This document shows positions 30,303 to 31,219 of a stretch of 31,219 nt of DNA, piece by piece (the first letter of the stretch is position 1; each line of letters begins with the position of its first letter). The stretch is from the NCBI GenBank assembly GCA_937928385.1, contig CALEZD010000116.1, positions 1 through 31,219 of the forward strand, in the 5' to 3' direction. Position numbers and translations under genes: made by a program. A model generated the notes under the pieces. That model was not told the DNA's origin, ran no database searches, and saw only the letters and a program-made list of their open reading frames with translations. Origin of the DNA: an uncultured Bacteroidota bacterium (GTDB lineage: Bacteria; Bacteroidota; Bacteroidia; Chitinophagales; Chitinophagaceae).

Positions 30303-31148
30303 ATGCGTTGTAAAGCCTTAATAGTTTTTTTAGTAATATTTTTTAGCGGCATCACCACCTTTGCCGACGACACGAAAGTGAAGAAAATAGTGTTGGATGC
30401 CGGCCACGGTGGCGACAAACCCGGGGCCATCGGGCATTTCTCCAAAGAAAAGGATATTGCCCTGGCCGTAACACTGCAGGTGGGCGACCTGATAAAAAAG
30501 TACCTGAAAGACAGGGAAGTAATATATACACGCACTACTGATGTAGATGTGCATTGGGTAGAAAGACACGAAATAGCCAACCGTGCTAAAGCCGATTTGT
30601 TCGTGTCGATACACGTCAATTCGACACCAGGTACAAGAACTAAGGTAAGAGCAGGGTATAAAACGGTAAAAAGAAACGGGAAGTCGGTAAAGGTACCACG
30701 GTATATATATAATTATGACAAGGCCACTAATGCCAATGGCACTGAAACATATGTACTGGGCTTGAGCCGCAACTCTCAGAAAGAAGAATCGATAGGTGAA
30801 TATAGTGATAACCTGGCCAGTGGTGAACGCGAAGGCCTGATGGATGAAAAAGACCCGATGACTGCCATTATTATAGCCCAGTATTCACAGGCATTCCTCA
30901 CCAGCAGTGTAGAACTCGGCACCAGGATACAAAGCCAGTTTGCCAGGCAAGGCCGCCTGGACAGGGGGGTGAAACAGATAAGTGTAGAAGTATTGGCAGG
31001 CTGTGTGATGCCCGGCGTATTGGTAGAAATAGGCTTCATCAACAACGTAGAGGAAGAAAAATACATGAATTCTCCACAGGGGCAGACAGAAATAGCCCAC
31101 GCCATTTATAATGGCATTTTAGAATATATCAAGGCTATTGAAAGATAA
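30303..31148 (+). CDS. N-acetylmuramoyl-L-alanine amidase (Amidase_3)
   Basis: The enzyme cleaves the amide bond between MurNAc and the stem peptide during cell division and peptidoglycan turnover. Residues 1-21 are a signal peptide, so it acts in the periplasm. The zinc site is His35 in DAGHGG, Glu49 and His104 in SIHVNS, and the catalytic Glu242 is in LVEIGFINN, so the site is complete. TETYVLGLS is the conserved block before the regulatory region. The region 108-146 is a lysine/arginine-rich insertion (VRAGYKTVKRNGKSVKVPRY) placed between the SIHVNS and GTETY blocks. No SPOR, LysM or AMIN domain is present. 281 residues is a normal core length. It is divergent from lptD. Confidence 0.93.
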   Translation: MRCKALIVFLVIFFSGITTFADDTKVKKIVLDAGHGGDKPGAIGHFSKEKDIALAVTLQVGDLIKKYLKDREVIYTRTTDVDVHWVERHEIANRAKADLFVSIHVNSTPGTRTKVRAGYKTVKRNGKSVKVPRYIYNYDKATNANGTETYVLGLSRNSQKEESIGEYSDNLASGEREGLMDEKDPMTAIIIAQYSQAFLTSSVELGTRIQSQFARQGRLDRGVKQISVEVLAGCVMPGVLVEIGFINNVEEEKYMNSPQGQTEIAHAIYNGILEYIKAIER

Positions 31149-31219
31149 TCAGTACAAAAGACTACCCCCTTTCAGGATATTTTATATATTGTGGCCAGCT
31201 ACCGGCCTTTTAAACTGTT
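31149..31219. other. Right edge of window, no gene seen
   Basis: The last 71 bases after the amidase stop contain no ORF I can support. A weak stem GGCC (31193-31196) with GGCC (31204-31207), followed by TTTTAAA, could be a short terminator, but four pairs are not convincing. TATATATTGT around 31183-31192 may be part of a promoter for a gene beyond the edge. Confidence 0.25.

Noticed and set aside
1..31219. CRISPR arrays, insertion sequences, prophage or integrase genes
   Set aside because: No regular spaced repeats, transposase motifs or phage structural genes were seen; the window is mainly housekeeping genes.

Overview
The window looks like chromosomal DNA of a Bacteroidota bacterium, probably Chitinophagales or Chitinophagaceae-like; the family is an inference. 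The signs are many promoters of the TTTG / TAnnTTTG type, almost no Shine-Dalgarno sequences, a protein with a type IX secretion (T9SS) C-terminal sorting domain, a Bacteroidota-type LptD, and lipoproteins and beta-barrel proteins ending in an aromatic residue. Most content is housekeeping. I see no insertion sequence, prophage, CRISPR array or integrase.

Layout. 1-637: start of a leftward gene, then about 600 bases without a gene, holding a palindrome between divergent -7 boxes, a possible small RNA and two hairpins. 638-2476: lipoprotein di-heme cytochrome c peroxidase plus an outer-membrane barrel protein. 2529-3434: YebC-family regulator and a CWC cysteine-rich protein. 3520-5478: secreted PNGase F-like protein with a T9SS tail, then a terminator. 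5547-7191: TPR protein and TilS. 8288-7188 (minus): RlmH and a rhomboid protease. 8405-8478: tRNA-Arg(ACG) with its own promoter and terminator. 8734-10907: alpha/beta hydrolase coupled to an unrecognised membrane-anchored protein. 13371-10902 (minus): cytidylate kinase and a PolX-like protein whose polymerase site is degraded but whose PHP domain is intact. 13499-13654: a 51-residue basic protein.

16393-13659 (minus): a tight operon of a UMF1/Atg22-type MFS transporter, a metallo-beta-lactamase-fold hydrolase and a cupin. 17496-16450 (minus): arginase/agmatinase-family ureohydrolase. 18915-17587 (minus): DbpA-like RNA helicase with DEFD in motif II. 19019-21315: M20 amidohydrolase translationally coupled to an alanine racemase-like protein. 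21973-21308 (minus): O-methyltransferase. 22659-22009 (minus): stand-alone cyclodeaminase-fold protein. 24237-22753 (minus): DnaA, with a 573-bp AT-rich structured region upstream. 24811-26001: NhaA, ending in a 40-bp perfect palindrome shared with the leftward E2 acyltransferase gene (27415-26081). 30225-27520 (minus): LptD. 30303-31148: N-acetylmuramoyl-L-alanine amidase, divergent from lptD.

The observations most worth follow-up are the PolX homologue that has lost two of three polymerase aspartates, the coupled amidohydrolase/racemase pair with unusual racemase motifs, several genes whose -7 box lies only 6-7 bases from the start codon (probable leaderless mRNAs), and the regulatory or RNA structure in the two long gene-free stretches (39-637 and 24238-24810).
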